In this document: piece after piece, positions 27,620-36,456 of the stretch
How positions within the stretch are numbered: position 1 is the first letter of the stretch
How the letters are laid out: each line of letters starts with the position of its first letter
Origin: Nitratireductor indicus C115
GTDB taxonomy: Bacteria; Pseudomonadota; Alphaproteobacteria; Rhizobiales; Rhizobiaceae
Assembly (NCBI RefSeq): GCF_000300515.1
Contig: NZ_AMSI01000002.1
Coordinates: 124,001-188,000 of the forward strand
Length of the DNA: 64,000 nt
Direction: 5' to 3'
Notes under the pieces: model-generated
What the model was told of the DNA's origin: nothing
What the model saw: only the letters and a program-made list of their open reading frames with translations
The model's database searches: none
Made by a program: the position numbers and the translations under genes

Positions 27620-28357
27620 TTATCTGATAACACGATACGCTATAGCCTTACTCACTGCGTGTGGTAGCGTACGGCTGTTGAGTTTCTCACGAGCCGATTT
27701 CAGATAATACCGGACCGTATGTTCCGAGATTTCAAGAATCTCGGCAATATCGCCAGCATCCTTGCCACGTGCAACCCATTGCAGACATTCAATTTCGCGA
27801 GGCCCTAACCGCACGACTTCCTCAACGCCCGATTCCCTGATTGCATTCTCATGCAGTACCCAGGCAATCTCCAGCAGTTCCTTGGCAATAGTTGAAATGT
27901 AGCGTTTCCAGTCCTCAGGCGACATGAAGGTATTGAGCGAGATCAGCGAGCGACGCCCCAGCCGGTCGTGAATAGGAATCGAAAACCCCTCCGGCCCCAC
28001 TCCTCGCTGCATGGCGTCGCGCATGATGAGGTTCCAAATTCTCGTCCGTTCGAGATCGGACCAGAAAAACGGACGCTCCGTCGTAAAGCCGTGAACCACC
28101 ACCTGATCACCACCGATATAGCCGCGCGTCAGCTGATGTGCGATCCATTCGGCCGCGTAAGTCGTCCTGATATAAGGAATATCGAACAATCCGAGCGGCG
28201 CAGCAGCAAGTCGGACGGTAACATGCTTTATCTCGTACAAGCCGCGTAAAAGGTGAATGGCCTCTTCGTTCGAGGACGCCTCTTTGATGACCTTCAACTT
28301 TTCGGCGCTGCTCGTCTCACGCCAGCGGGCCACGTTAAGTAGGATGCGCTCCAGCAA
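27620..28357 (-). CDS. LuxR-type regulator (solo, altered ligand pocket)
   Basis: A quorum-sensing-type regulator with an N-terminal autoinducer-binding domain and C-terminal LuxR helix-turn-helix (LGPREIECLQWVARGKDAGDIAEILEISEHTVRYYL). By alignment with TraR, the Trp57, Asp70, Trp85 and Gly113 equivalents are kept, while Tyr61 and Pro71 are both Gln (EWIAHQ...GGDQVV). No luxI-type synthase is present in the window. A TTG start at 28357, seven bases after AGGGGA, gives 245 residues, normal for the family; the frame remains open to 28450 but would add an odd 31-residue extension. Confidence 0.8.
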   Translation of the reverse strand: MLERILLNVARWRETSSAEKLKVIKEASSNEEAIHLLRGLYEIKHVTVRLAAAPLGLFDIPYIRTTYAAEWIAHQLTRGYIGGDQVVVHGFTTERPFFWSDLERTRIWNLIMRDAMQRGVGPEGFSIPIHDRLGRRSLISLNTFMSPEDWKRYISTIAKELLEIAWVLHENAIRESGVEEVVRLGPREIECLQWVARGKDAGDIAEILEISEHTVRYYLKSAREKLNSRTLPHAVSKAIAYRVIR

Positions 28358-28381
28358 TTTAGTTCCCCTGCACGCCTTAGG

Positions 28382-28396
28382 GGCTCTAACAGAGCC
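28382..28396. promoter_or_regulatory. 6-bp dyad upstream of luxR
   Basis: GGCTCT-AAC-AGAGCC, a perfect inverted repeat 25 bp upstream of the proposed TTG start of the LuxR gene. Possibly an operator. The rest of 28397-28559 holds no supported gene. Confidence 0.35.
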
Positions 28397-28559
28397 AAAG
28401 ACGCCACCACAGCCGGATTTGGCTATGGTAGGCGAATTTTGCAACAGCAATTTTTACTTGCAATTCCGCAGGAAATACGCCGGCAAAATCATTCGGGAAT
28501 GGCCCCTCCCATTCCATCCGTCTGCCAAGTCCCTGTTTGCGGGATGCAGACAATGGGCC

Positions 28560-29264
28560 TCACACGCTGATGAGCCGCTGATTCTCAGCCAGTTCCGCCC
28601 TCAGCTGGGTGCTCGTCCCAGACCAGGAGACCCTCCCTTTTTCCATCACATAGTGCCGGTCGGCAAGATCAAGAAGATGCGAAAGGTTTTTGTCGATCAA
28701 CAAAATGGCCTGACCTGCCGCCTTGAGCTGCCGGATCACCTGCCATATCTGCTCGCGAATAAGGGGGGCCAGGCCTTCGGTTGCCTCGTCCAGGATCAGG
28801 AGACGGGGATTGGTCATCAGCGCGCGCCCGATGGTCAGCATCTGTTGTTCGCCTCCCGAGAGCGAGAAGCTCGCCTGTGCCTGACGCTCATGCAAGCGGG
28901 GAAAAAGTGCGTAAATCCGCTCAAGCGTCCACGGATTTTCGACATTCCGGTGGTTTGCGGCGGTCGCCACAAGATTTTCCCGCACGCTCAGCGTGGGAAA
29001 TATTTCGCGCCCCTCGGGCGCCAATCCGAGCCCCAGGCGCGCAATCCGGTGCGGCGGCAAGCCGTGGCAGCGCTGACCTGCGAATGAAATCGCACCGCGC
29101 GCCGGTGGTGTCAGTCCCATGATCGAACGCACGGTAGTGGTCTTTCCCATGCCGTTGCGTCCCATCAGCGTGACGACCTCCCCCTCGCCCACGGCAAGAT
29201 CGACGCCGAAAAGCACCTGACTTCGACCGTAGAACGTTTCGAGCCCTCGCACTTCAAGAAGCAT
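28560..29264 (-). CDS. livF: Branched-chain-type ABC transporter ATPase LivF
   Basis: Second ATP-binding subunit of a branched-chain amino acid-type (HAAT) importer. The 234-residue protein starts MLLEVRGLETFYG and has Walker A GRNGMGKTT, signature FSLSGGEQQML and Walker B LLILDEATEGLAP. The start overlaps the end of livG by 11 bp. It is the last gene of a minus-strand livK-H-M-G-F-type operon next to an organic-acid catabolic block, so an aromatic or aliphatic acid may be the substrate instead of an amino acid. Confidence 0.93.
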   Translation of the reverse strand: MLLEVRGLETFYGRSQVLFGVDLAVGEGEVVTLMGRNGMGKTTTVRSIMGLTPPARGAISFAGQRCHGLPPHRIARLGLGLAPEGREIFPTLSVRENLVATAANHRNVENPWTLERIYALFPRLHERQAQASFSLSGGEQQMLTIGRALMTNPRLLILDEATEGLAPLIREQIWQVIRQLKAAGQAILLIDKNLSHLLDLADRHYVMEKGRVSWSGTSTQLRAELAENQRLISV

Positions 29265-30015
29265 CCGCTTCCTCCCCCAGATAGGCTTCCCGGACGGCGG
29301 GGTTGTTGCGGATTTCGTCAGGCGAGCCGGTCGCGATGGCCTTGCCGTAGACGAGAACGGTAATCCGGTCGGCCAGGCTGAAAACAGCGTCCATGTCATG
29401 CTCCACGAGCAATGTGGTGACCTGTCCGCGCAAGCCGCGCAAAAGCTCCACCATGATGGCGCTTTCCTGTGGTCCCATCCCGGCCATGGGTTCATCGAGA
29501 AGAAGCAGGGACGGCTCCAGCGCAAGCGCCATGGCGCATTCCAATTGCCTTTGTTGACCATGAGCAAGGGCCGAAGCCAGCCTGTCATGCGCGCCTGAAA
29601 GCCCCACCCGTTCGATCAGTTTGAGAGCCGGCTCCTCGATATCCGCATCCCCCTTGGCCCGCCGCAAGATGCCCGCCCCGCCGGTCATGCGCATCTGCAC
29701 AGCGGTAGCGACGTTCTCAAGCACCGTATAGTCGGGAAAAATCGATGTGATCTGGTAGGACCGCGCAATGCCGAGCCTCGCCCGCCGGGGCGCTGTCGCA
29801 TACGTGATGTCGGCGCCTCGAAACAGGATTCGCCCCGCATCCGGTTTCATTTCTCCTGAGAGTTGCTTCATCAAGGTGGATTTACCGGCTCCGTTCGGGC
29901 CGATCAGCGCATGAATTTCACCGGTACGCACTTCGAGATCGAGACCGTCGGTGGCCTTCAAGGCGCCGAAGCGCTTTTCAAGCCCGTCGACGGCCAGGAG
30001 AAGATCAGCGCTCAT
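29254..30015 (-). CDS. livG: Branched-chain-type ABC transporter ATPase LivG
   Basis: First ATP-binding subunit of the importer, 253 residues. Walker A is GPNGAGKST, the signature is the LivG-type variant ALAHGQQRQLE, Walker B LLLLDEPMAGM, and the H-loop LLVEHDMD. It overlaps the livM stop by four bases and livF by 11, which indicates one tightly coupled operon. Confidence 0.94.
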   Translation of the reverse strand: MSADLLLAVDGLEKRFGALKATDGLDLEVRTGEIHALIGPNGAGKSTLMKQLSGEMKPDAGRILFRGADITYATAPRRARLGIARSYQITSIFPDYTVLENVATAVQMRMTGGAGILRRAKGDADIEEPALKLIERVGLSGAHDRLASALAHGQQRQLECAMALALEPSLLLLDEPMAGMGPQESAIMVELLRGLRGQVTTLLVEHDMDAVFSLADRITVLVYGKAIATGSPDEIRNNPAVREAYLGEEADAS

Positions 30016-31013
30016 TGCCTGGGCCTCCCGGCAAGAAGGCCGTAAAGACCCCGCCTGTTAAACAGCATGACGATGATCAGCAGCGGGCCGAAAACGATCC
30101 GCCAATGTTCCTTGAGGAGTTCCAGCCCGGCCGCATCGAATAGAACCGGCAGATACTCCTCCAGGAGAAGGAAAGCCACGGCGCCGAAGACAGGCCCCAA
30201 AAGCGTGCCGCTCCCGCCCAGAATGACCATGAAAAGAAGTTCGCCCGAGCGGGTCCAGTGCAACACGTCAGGGCTGACATAGCTCGCCTGGTTCGCCAGC
30301 AGCGCGCCCGCAAGCCCGGCCCCTGCCCCCGCGATGACGAAAATGGCAAGCTTGTAGCGGTAGACATTGCAGCCGAGCGTGATCATGCGCGCCTCGTTCT
30401 GGCGTATGGCGCCGAGCGCGCGACCGAACCGCGTTCCCACCAGATAACGGCAAAACAGAAGAAAAGCGAAAAGGACGGCCAGGCAGACATAGAAGAAGGT
30501 CCATTCGCTTGAAAGGTCGAGCGGCCCCAGCCTGTTCGGCCCAGCATACATGAAGAGCCCGTCATCCCCGCCATAGCGCTCCAGCGAAACGGTGATGAAG
30601 AACATCATCTGCGCAAAGGCGAGCGTGATCATGATGAAATAGATGCCGGAGGTGCGCAGGCAGAGCGCGCCGAGAACGAGCGCGACAAGCGCTGAAAAAA
30701 GAATGGCGAGCGGAATGCTCACCAGCCCTTCCACCGTGCCGGGAAGCCCGAAAATCGTGCTGCCCTCAACCGCATGAAAGGACAATATCCCCACGACATA
30801 GGCCCCTACGCCGAGATAGGCTGCATGGCCGAGGCTCACGAGCCCAGTATAGCCCACCAGGAGATTGAGGCTTACCGCAGCCAGCGCATAGATCAGAATA
30901 CGGCTTGCACTCGGAACCAGATAGGCACTGCCTCCGGCTTCCGCCAGAAGCGGAAAGAAGAGCGCCAGAACGACGAGCGCGAGCGTTACGATGCGAAGAA
31001 AACCATCAGGCAT
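30012..31013 (-). CDS. livM: Branched-chain-type ABC permease LivM
   Basis: Membrane permease, 333 residues with about ten helices. It contains the LivM signature SLNLLVGYTGLVSLGHAAYLGVGAY near residues 48-72 and GGSGTLLGPVFGA near the C-terminus, the coupling region for the ATPases. It overlaps livG by four bases (ATGA) and starts two bases after the livH stop. Confidence 0.94.
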   Translation of the reverse strand: MPDGFLRIVTLALVVLALFFPLLAEAGGSAYLVPSASRILIYALAAVSLNLLVGYTGLVSLGHAAYLGVGAYVVGILSFHAVEGSTIFGLPGTVEGLVSIPLAILFSALVALVLGALCLRTSGIYFIMITLAFAQMMFFITVSLERYGGDDGLFMYAGPNRLGPLDLSSEWTFFYVCLAVLFAFLLFCRYLVGTRFGRALGAIRQNEARMITLGCNVYRYKLAIFVIAGAGAGLAGALLANQASYVSPDVLHWTRSGELLFMVILGGSGTLLGPVFGAVAFLLLEEYLPVLFDAAGLELLKEHWRIVFGPLLIIVMLFNRRGLYGLLAGRPRQ

Positions 31014-31015
31014 GA

Positions 31016-31936
31016 TCAGCGCCCTGCCACAACAGGAAAAAGCCCCTTCGGGCGGATGACAAGGATGAGCGCCATAACGATGTAGATGCCCATGGAAGAG
31101 AGGGCCGCCCCCATGCCCGCAGCCTCGGCGGGTGGCAGGAAAAGCCCCAGAAAGTCGCGCAGGAAGGCGCGGCCGAGCGTATCCACCAGCCCGACGAGAA
31201 TGGCGCCTACAAGCGCGCCGCGCACGGAGCCGATACCGCCGATCACCACCACCACGAATGCGAGGATGAGGATCGATTCCCCCATGCCCACTTGCACGGA
31301 AACAAGCGGGCCCGCGAAAGCGCCGGCAAGGCCAGCCAGAACCGCACCGGCAGCAAACAGGAGCGTGTAGAGCCGATCGATATCCACCCCCAGCGCCGAA
31401 ACCATTTCGCGGTTTGTCGACCCGGCGCGGATCAGCATGCCGATGCGGGTTTTCGAGATGAGGAACCAGAGCCCCACGGCACCGGCAAGGCCCGCCAGGA
31501 TCACGCCCAGCCTATAAACCGGATAAGGCGCACCCGGCACGATTTCCACCGAACCGGAAAGCGATTGCGGAAGATCCATGAAAAGCGGAGTACGCCCCCA
31601 GATCATCGTCACCGCCTCGTTAACGAACAGGATCAGGCCGAATGTCACCAGAACCTGATCGAGATGATCCCTACGATAAAGCCGGCGCATCAAGATGACT
31701 TCCATCAATGCGCCGGCAAGGGCGGCAGCCAGCCCCGCCGCAAGAAAGCCCAGCCAATAGGAGCCCGAGGCCATGGAAACGGTGGCGCAGGTATAGGCGC
31801 CGATCATGTAGAGCGAGCCATGCGCCAGATTGATCACGCCCATGATGCCGAAGATCAGCGTTAGCCCGGCTGAAACCAGGAACAGGAACACGCCGAGCTG
31901 CAGCCCGTTCAAAATCTGTTCGATGAAAAGCAGCAT
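31016..31936 (-). CDS. livH: Branched-chain-type ABC permease LivH
   Basis: Membrane permease, 306 residues, about eight helices. Hallmarks are LNGLQLGVFLFLVSAGLTLIFGIMGVINLAHGSLYMIGAY at the N-terminus and VVVVIGGIGSVRGALVGAILVG near the C-terminus. The start at MLLFIEQILNGLQLG is the usual LivH start; 22 residues of open frame upstream are rejected. It is 139 bp downstream of the binding-protein gene, a gap that often holds a stem-loop lowering permease expression (GTTTC-CCT-GAAAC at 32047-32059). Confidence 0.94.
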   Translation of the reverse strand: MLLFIEQILNGLQLGVFLFLVSAGLTLIFGIMGVINLAHGSLYMIGAYTCATVSMASGSYWLGFLAAGLAAALAGALMEVILMRRLYRRDHLDQVLVTFGLILFVNEAVTMIWGRTPLFMDLPQSLSGSVEIVPGAPYPVYRLGVILAGLAGAVGLWFLISKTRIGMLIRAGSTNREMVSALGVDIDRLYTLLFAAGAVLAGLAGAFAGPLVSVQVGMGESILILAFVVVVIGGIGSVRGALVGAILVGLVDTLGRAFLRDFLGLFLPPAEAAGMGAALSSMGIYIVMALILVIRPKGLFPVVAGR

Positions 31937-32075
31937 GATGCGACTATTTTTCCCTGCCTGGGAACGGGACGGCTTGTGCAGCGCCATCCCGCCCGTGAGC
32001 ATCCTGCCTTCCTGCAGAATTAGCTGATGTCTGAAAGCGGAATGGCGTTTCCCTGAAACGGTGCCGCGCCCGGCA

Positions 32076-33257
32076 TCAGTTCAGCTTGCACTCCGCTCCG
32101 TAGACATCGCCATGTTCCTCGACGATGGTCTGCGTCGTCGCGAGCGACAGCTTTCCGTCTGCGCCCTTGCGTGCTTCCAGCAAGTACCAGTTCTGCACCG
32201 GATGCTGATTGGCAGCGAATTTGAATGCGCCGCGCACTGCTTCGAAATCGGCCTCGCGCAGCGCCGCACGGAAACCGTCCGCGTCGTCGAGCACCTTGCC
32301 GCCGGTGTGCTTCAGAGCACTGGCGATGAGGCGGGCGGCGTCATAACCCTGCGCCGCCCAGGGCGTGGGTTCGCGCTTGTAGGCGTCGCGATAGGCAGCC
32401 ACGAAGGCCTTGTTGGCGGCATTGTCGAGGTCGGCGTTCCAATGGGCCGTGGCCCGAATCCCTTCCGCCGCATCGCCGACACCCGCCAGAATGCGCGCTT
32501 CCATGGAAACCATCGGCGCAATGATAGGTATTTCCCCCATCAGGCCCGCCTGCCCGTACTGTTTCAGGAAATTGATGCTGAGGCCGCCGGGCAGGAAATA
32601 GAACACGACATCCGGCTTGTCAGAACGGATGCGCGCAATCTCCGCCGCATAATCCGTCTGGTTCAGCTGGGTATAGAGTTCCTCGACGATTTCGCCCTTG
32701 AAGAAGCGCTTGAACCCGGCAACCGCATCCTTGCCCGCCTGATAGTTGGGCACCATGACGACGGCCTTCTTGTAACCGGCATTGTTGGCCGCAATACCCG
32801 CAGTCTCATGCATGGCATCATTCTGCCACGAGCTGACGAAATAGTTCTCATGGCAGCCCGCGCCCGCCATCGGCGACGGTCCGGCATTGGAAGCCACATA
32901 GAAGCGGCCATTGTTGAGCGCGATAGGCGCCACGACAGGCTGAACATTCGAAAAGATCACGCCTGTCAGAATGGCAGCGTTGTCGCGCCGCACCATGCGT
33001 TCTGCAATCTGCTTGGCGTTTCCGGGATTCAACCCGTCATCCTCCACCAGAAGCTCCACCGGCGCGCCGCCGAGCTTTCCACCCTCCTCGTCTATGGCCA
33101 GCTTGAATCCGTCCCGCATATCCTCTCCCAGGTAGCCGGGAGGACCCGAAAGCGTGGTGATCAAACCGATACGGATCGCATCTTCCGCGGCCGCCGGAGC
33201 CACGAAACCGGCAACGGCGAACGCCAGCGCCGCAAGGCGCACTCCATTCTTCAACAT
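32076..33257 (-). CDS. ABC transporter substrate-binding protein (Peripla_BP_6)
   Basis: Periplasmic binding protein of the LivK/Peripla_BP_6 type, 393 residues, feeding the livHMGF importer. Signal peptide MLKNGVRLAALAFAVAGFVAPAAA precedes EDAIRIGLITTLSGPPGYLGEDMRDGFKLAIDE. Members of this subgroup often bind aromatic or other organic acids, fitting the adjacent catabolic genes, but the ligand cannot be read from sequence. A strong ribosome binding site GGGAGGA precedes this ATG. It is the first gene of the liv operon, divergent from the TRAP operon. Confidence 0.92.
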   Translation of the reverse strand: MLKNGVRLAALAFAVAGFVAPAAAEDAIRIGLITTLSGPPGYLGEDMRDGFKLAIDEEGGKLGGAPVELLVEDDGLNPGNAKQIAERMVRRDNAAILTGVIFSNVQPVVAPIALNNGRFYVASNAGPSPMAGAGCHENYFVSSWQNDAMHETAGIAANNAGYKKAVVMVPNYQAGKDAVAGFKRFFKGEIVEELYTQLNQTDYAAEIARIRSDKPDVVFYFLPGGLSINFLKQYGQAGLMGEIPIIAPMVSMEARILAGVGDAAEGIRATAHWNADLDNAANKAFVAAYRDAYKREPTPWAAQGYDAARLIASALKHTGGKVLDDADGFRAALREADFEAVRGAFKFAANQHPVQNWYLLEARKGADGKLSLATTQTIVEEHGDVYGAECKLN

Positions 33258-33334
33258 GTTTCCTCCCAGAGCCTGTTGCGGTCTCTCCCACCGCCGAAAT
33301 GACACTAGGAGTTGACGCAGGGCAAACCAAACGG

Positions 33335-33340
33335 ATTGTA
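33335..33340 (-). promoter_or_regulatory. Putative -10 element of the liv operon
   Basis: TACAAT on the minus strand, a five-of-six match to the -10 consensus, about 77 bp upstream of the binding-protein start. The -35 position, 17 bp further upstream, falls on the IclR-type site at 33358-33372 and has no consensus of its own, suggesting that a bound regulator acts there. Confidence 0.45.
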
Positions 33341-33357
33341 ACAAACCTTACAGTAAT

Positions 33358-33372
33358 TTCCGCACAGCAGAA
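33358..33372. promoter_or_regulatory. Putative IclR operator, site 1 (liv promoter)
   Basis: TTCCGC-ACA-GCAGAA, a 15-bp quasi-palindrome matching sites at 33493 and 39635. It covers the -35 position of the proposed liv promoter. Size and symmetry are normal for IclR-family operators, and the only IclR regulator in the window is 5.5 kb away in the same gene block. Confidence 0.65.
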
Positions 33373-33492
33373 TAATGACCATAGCATCCCAACCCGGACG
33401 CGCGGTGTCTCATATGCCAGAACCGCATAATTTTCGCGTAGTTCGGGCAGAACGCCATTTGAACGTTGGAATGAAACAACGCCGGCTTCTAT

Positions 33493-33517
33493 TTCTGCAC
33501 TGCGGAAAGAAATTCCG
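33493..33517. promoter_or_regulatory. Putative IclR operator, site 2 (TRAP promoter)
   Basis: TTCTGC-ACT-GCGGAA (33493-33507) followed after five bases by a half-site TTCCG (33513-33517). The same composite arrangement, palindrome plus N5 plus TTCCG, is found at 39635-39660. It ends ten bases before the TTGACA of the TRAP promoter, a position typical of activators. Confidence 0.7.
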
Positions 33518-33526
33518 TAACTTCGC

Positions 33527-33532
33527 TTGACA
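33527..33532 (+). promoter_or_regulatory. -35 element of the TRAP operon
   Basis: A perfect TTGACA. A -10 element at normal spacing is weak (TTTGCT near 33551), as expected for an activator-dependent promoter. The rest of the 377-bp divergent region (33258-33634) shows no gene. Confidence 0.4.
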
Positions 33533-33634
33533 CTTGTTTCGCAGCGCTGCTTTGCTGCACGCCATGGCGATACCGGCCGGGAGGGCTCGTCCCGGATCGT
33601 CCAGCAATCCTTAGATGATTGGGAGGTCAATCAC

Positions 33635-34612
33635 ATGAAACGTGTTTCGATTCTTGCTGCCGTGGCGATGGCACTCGCCGCGGCCGTTCCGGCCCGCGCC
33701 GAAACCCTGACCATGCTTTCGAGCTGGGACGAGAGCTATAATGCCGTGCCGGTTTTCGCGCAGGAATTCGCCAAGCGGCTGACGGAGAAATCCGGTGGCG
33801 AGCTCAGCGTGGAAATGCGCGGTCCCGAAACAGTGCCGCCCTTCGAGCAGCTGCAGCCGGTTTCGGCAGGCCTCTTCAACATGCTCTTCACGCATGGCGC
33901 CTATCATCTGGGCGAAACCACCATGGCCTTCGGCATGGACGCGGTGAAGGATGATCCGCAGGCGCGCCGCGAAAGCGGTATCTATGACCTGATCGACGCC
34001 CATTATCAGCAGCGCAATCTGAAACTCATCGGCGTCTTCTCCGCCGCTTCCGGCTACCACATCCTGCTCAAGAACCCCATCGCGGAAGACGGCGCCCTCA
34101 AGGGTCGCAAGATCCGGGCCTCGGGCACCTATCACGACCTCGTCAATGAACTGGGCGGTTCGGTGGTGACGTTGCCGGCAAGCGAAATCTATTCCGCGCT
34201 CGAGCGCGGTGTGGTGGATGGCGCAGCCTGGCCCGTCTTTGGTGCTATGGATTACAAATGGTACGAGGTTGCCGGGTACATGACCCGTCCCACCTTCGGC
34301 ATCACCAACCTGTCACTGTTCATGAACCTGGACACCTGGAATGGATTGTCGGCCGAGCAGCAGACAATGGTGACCGACATCGCCAAGGAGCTCGAGATCG
34401 AGGGGCGCAAGCATTTCGAGGGCCTTTGGGCGAAGGAAGACAAGGCCATGCAGGATGCCGGCCTCGCCATCACCGAGTTCGGTCCCGACGTGGCCGGCAA
34501 GGTCGACGGTATCTTCGCGGCAGGTGTGTGGAAGCAGGTGGAAGACAAGGCCGGCGAAGATGGCAAGGCTTTCCACAAGCTGGCCCTCGAAAAGAACCTG
34601 ACGGCTCAGTAG
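33635..34612 (+). CDS. dctP: TRAP transporter substrate-binding protein DctP
   Basis: Periplasmic binding protein of a tripartite ATP-independent (sodium-driven) importer, 325 residues. Signal peptide MKRVSILAAVAMALAAAVPARA is followed by the DctP fold; KGRKIRASGTYHDLVNELGGSVVTLPASEIYSALERGVVDGA holds the Arg that salt-bridges a substrate carboxylate in this family. The start is fixed by GGGAGG ten bases upstream. It is followed 15 bp later by dctQ. The ligand is presumably a carboxylic acid used by the downstream CoA-pathway genes. Confidence 0.94.
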   Translation: MKRVSILAAVAMALAAAVPARAETLTMLSSWDESYNAVPVFAQEFAKRLTEKSGGELSVEMRGPETVPPFEQLQPVSAGLFNMLFTHGAYHLGETTMAFGMDAVKDDPQARRESGIYDLIDAHYQQRNLKLIGVFSAASGYHILLKNPIAEDGALKGRKIRASGTYHDLVNELGGSVVTLPASEIYSALERGVVDGAAWPVFGAMDYKWYEVAGYMTRPTFGITNLSLFMNLDTWNGLSAEQQTMVTDIAKELEIEGRKHFEGLWAKEDKAMQDAGLAITEFGPDVAGKVDGIFAAGVWKQVEDKAGEDGKAFHKLALEKNLTAQ

Positions 34613-34627
34613 GAAAGGCCATCTGCC

Positions 34628-35116
34628 ATGCGCTGGTTGTTGCGCCTGCATGACGGGCTGACAAATGCGAGCTTCTGGGGGGCCACCGTCGCGGTGGCCT
34701 ATCTCACCCTTGTGACAGCCTGGGAAGTCTTCGGCCGCTATGCATTGCAGGCGCCAAGCGACTGGGCGCCGGACACCGCAGCCGTCAGTTTTGCGATGAT
34801 CACCTTCCTCGCAGCCCCGATGCTCACCCGCAACACCGGCCATGCGCGCATGACCTTCATCGCCGAGAAGGCTTCACCGGAAACAGCCCTGTGGCTTAAC
34901 CGTTTCGTGCTCTTTCTTGGCATGGCCGCCTGCGGCCTTTGCGCCTGGTACGGCATTGCCGAGACCGCCCGCCAGGTGACACGGGGCGTCAAGATGATTG
35001 CGGTCACCCCCATCCCCAAATGGGTGGTGACGGGCGTCATCGCCTACAGCCTCATGAGCATGGCGCTCTATTTCCTGCGCCACCTTGCGGCGACCTTCCG
35101 GTCGCCGGCCCGATAA
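34628..35116 (+). CDS. dctQ: TRAP transporter small permease DctQ
   Basis: Four-helix small membrane subunit, 162 residues. The first helix carries the typical EVFGRYAL motif (WEVFGRYALQAPSDWAPD) and TGHARMTFI follows, both characteristic of DctQ. It lies between dctP and dctM with short gaps of 15 and 22 bp, so the three genes form one transport operon. Confidence 0.93.
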   Translation: MRWLLRLHDGLTNASFWGATVAVAYLTLVTAWEVFGRYALQAPSDWAPDTAAVSFAMITFLAAPMLTRNTGHARMTFIAEKASPETALWLNRFVLFLGMAACGLCAWYGIAETARQVTRGVKMIAVTPIPKWVVTGVIAYSLMSMALYFLRHLAATFRSPAR

Positions 35117-35138
35117 CCCTTATCGACGGACCTCTTTC

Positions 35139-36443
35139 ATGGACTGGTGGATCCTTCTCAGCGGCGTCTTCGTCATGCTCCTCGTCTTGTTTGCGACGGG
35201 GCTGCCGATCTTCCTGTCGTTCCTGGTCCTGAACATTGCAGCGCTCTATCTGCTTTCGGGAAATTTCAATGGCGTGCTCCTGATCATCAATTCGATGTTC
35301 GACACGGGCACCAGCTTCTCGCTCGCAGCCATTCCGCTCTTCATCCTGCTTGGCGAAATCCTGTTCCGCTCGGGCTCGGTGAACATCCTCTTCAACGCAG
35401 TCGACGCCTTGATCGGCAACATCCGGGCGCGCCTTTATGCCGTTGCCATCGTTCTTTCGACCATTTTCGGCGCGCTGTCCGGTTCGGCCATGGCCGTGGC
35501 CGCCATGATGGGCTCGTCCCTGCTTCCAGAGATGCGCTCGCGCGGCTATGACCGCAACCTGTCCATCGGTGCGCTGCTGGCCGGCGCCAGCCTTGCTCCG
35601 ATCATCCCGCCCAGCGTGATGGCCGTGGTGCTCGGCATTCTGTCGAAGGTCTCGATCGCAGCTCTTCTGATCGCCGGCATTCTGCCCGGCATTCTGCTTG
35701 CTCTCGCCTTCTTCGTTTATGTGGTCATCCGCGGGCGCATCAATCCCGCCCTTGCGCCCGTCAGCGCGAGAAGCGGATTGCCCGCCCGCGAACGGCTCGC
35801 CCTCGTCACCCGTGCACTGCCTTTCCTGCTCATCATCGCATCCATCCTGGGCTTCATCCTGGCCGGCATCGCCACACCGACGGAAGCCGCCGCCGTGGGC
35901 TGCGTGACAGCGGCGATCATCTGCGCGATCTTCGGAAACCTGACCTGGGCCAAATTCGTCGAATGCGTACGCTCGACGGCGGGCATCACCACGGTGATCA
36001 CCATCATCATGGTGTCGTCCGTGTCCTTCAGCCAGGTGCTCAACATGACCGGCTCGACCTTCAAGCTGGTTGCCGCCGTTACGGCCCTGGACCTGCATCC
36101 AGCGATCATGTTCATCCTGCTTCAGGTCCTGCCCTTCGTGCTGTGCATGTTCATCGACCAGATCGCGCTGATGATCATGCTCGTTCCGCTCTATGGCCCC
36201 ATCGTGCTGGCCATGGGCTTCGATCCGATCTGGTTCTGGACGATCTTCCTGATCAACATGTCCATCGGCGGCATCACCCCACCTTTCGGTTACACGCTGT
36301 TTGCACTGCATGGCGTGACGGAAGACGTGCCGCTGCAGTCGATCTTCCGTTCGGTCCTGCCCTTCATCGGCATTTTCATTCTGGTGATCGGGCTATTGGC
36401 CCTGTTCCCTGACATCATCCTCTTCCTGCCATCCTTCCTCTGA
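35139..36443 (+). CDS. dctM: TRAP transporter large permease DctM
   Basis: Large membrane subunit that performs sodium-coupled transport, 434 residues and about 12 helices. Visible family blocks include IFGALSGSAMAVAAMMGSSLLPEM, GASLAPIIPPSVMAVVLG, GIATPTEAAAVGC and NMSIGGITPPFGYTLFAL. The start at MDWWILLSGVFVMLL follows dctQ by 22 bp; 18 residues of upstream open frame are rejected. The SDR gene follows after 13 bp, extending the operon. Confidence 0.94.
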   Translation: MDWWILLSGVFVMLLVLFATGLPIFLSFLVLNIAALYLLSGNFNGVLLIINSMFDTGTSFSLAAIPLFILLGEILFRSGSVNILFNAVDALIGNIRARLYAVAIVLSTIFGALSGSAMAVAAMMGSSLLPEMRSRGYDRNLSIGALLAGASLAPIIPPSVMAVVLGILSKVSIAALLIAGILPGILLALAFFVYVVIRGRINPALAPVSARSGLPARERLALVTRALPFLLIIASILGFILAGIATPTEAAAVGCVTAAIICAIFGNLTWAKFVECVRSTAGITTVITIIMVSSVSFSQVLNMTGSTFKLVAAVTALDLHPAIMFILLQVLPFVLCMFIDQIALMIMLVPLYGPIVLAMGFDPIWFWTIFLINMSIGGITPPFGYTLFALHGVTEDVPLQSIFRSVLPFIGIFILVIGLLALFPDIILFLPSFL

Positions 36444-36456
36444 AAGGAAACGCCCC

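Noticed and set aside
35052-36311. 419-codon minus-strand frame opposite dctM, rich in Asp, Glu, His and Arg
   Set aside because: The composition is the mirror of a hydrophobic membrane protein gene on the other strand; not a real protein.
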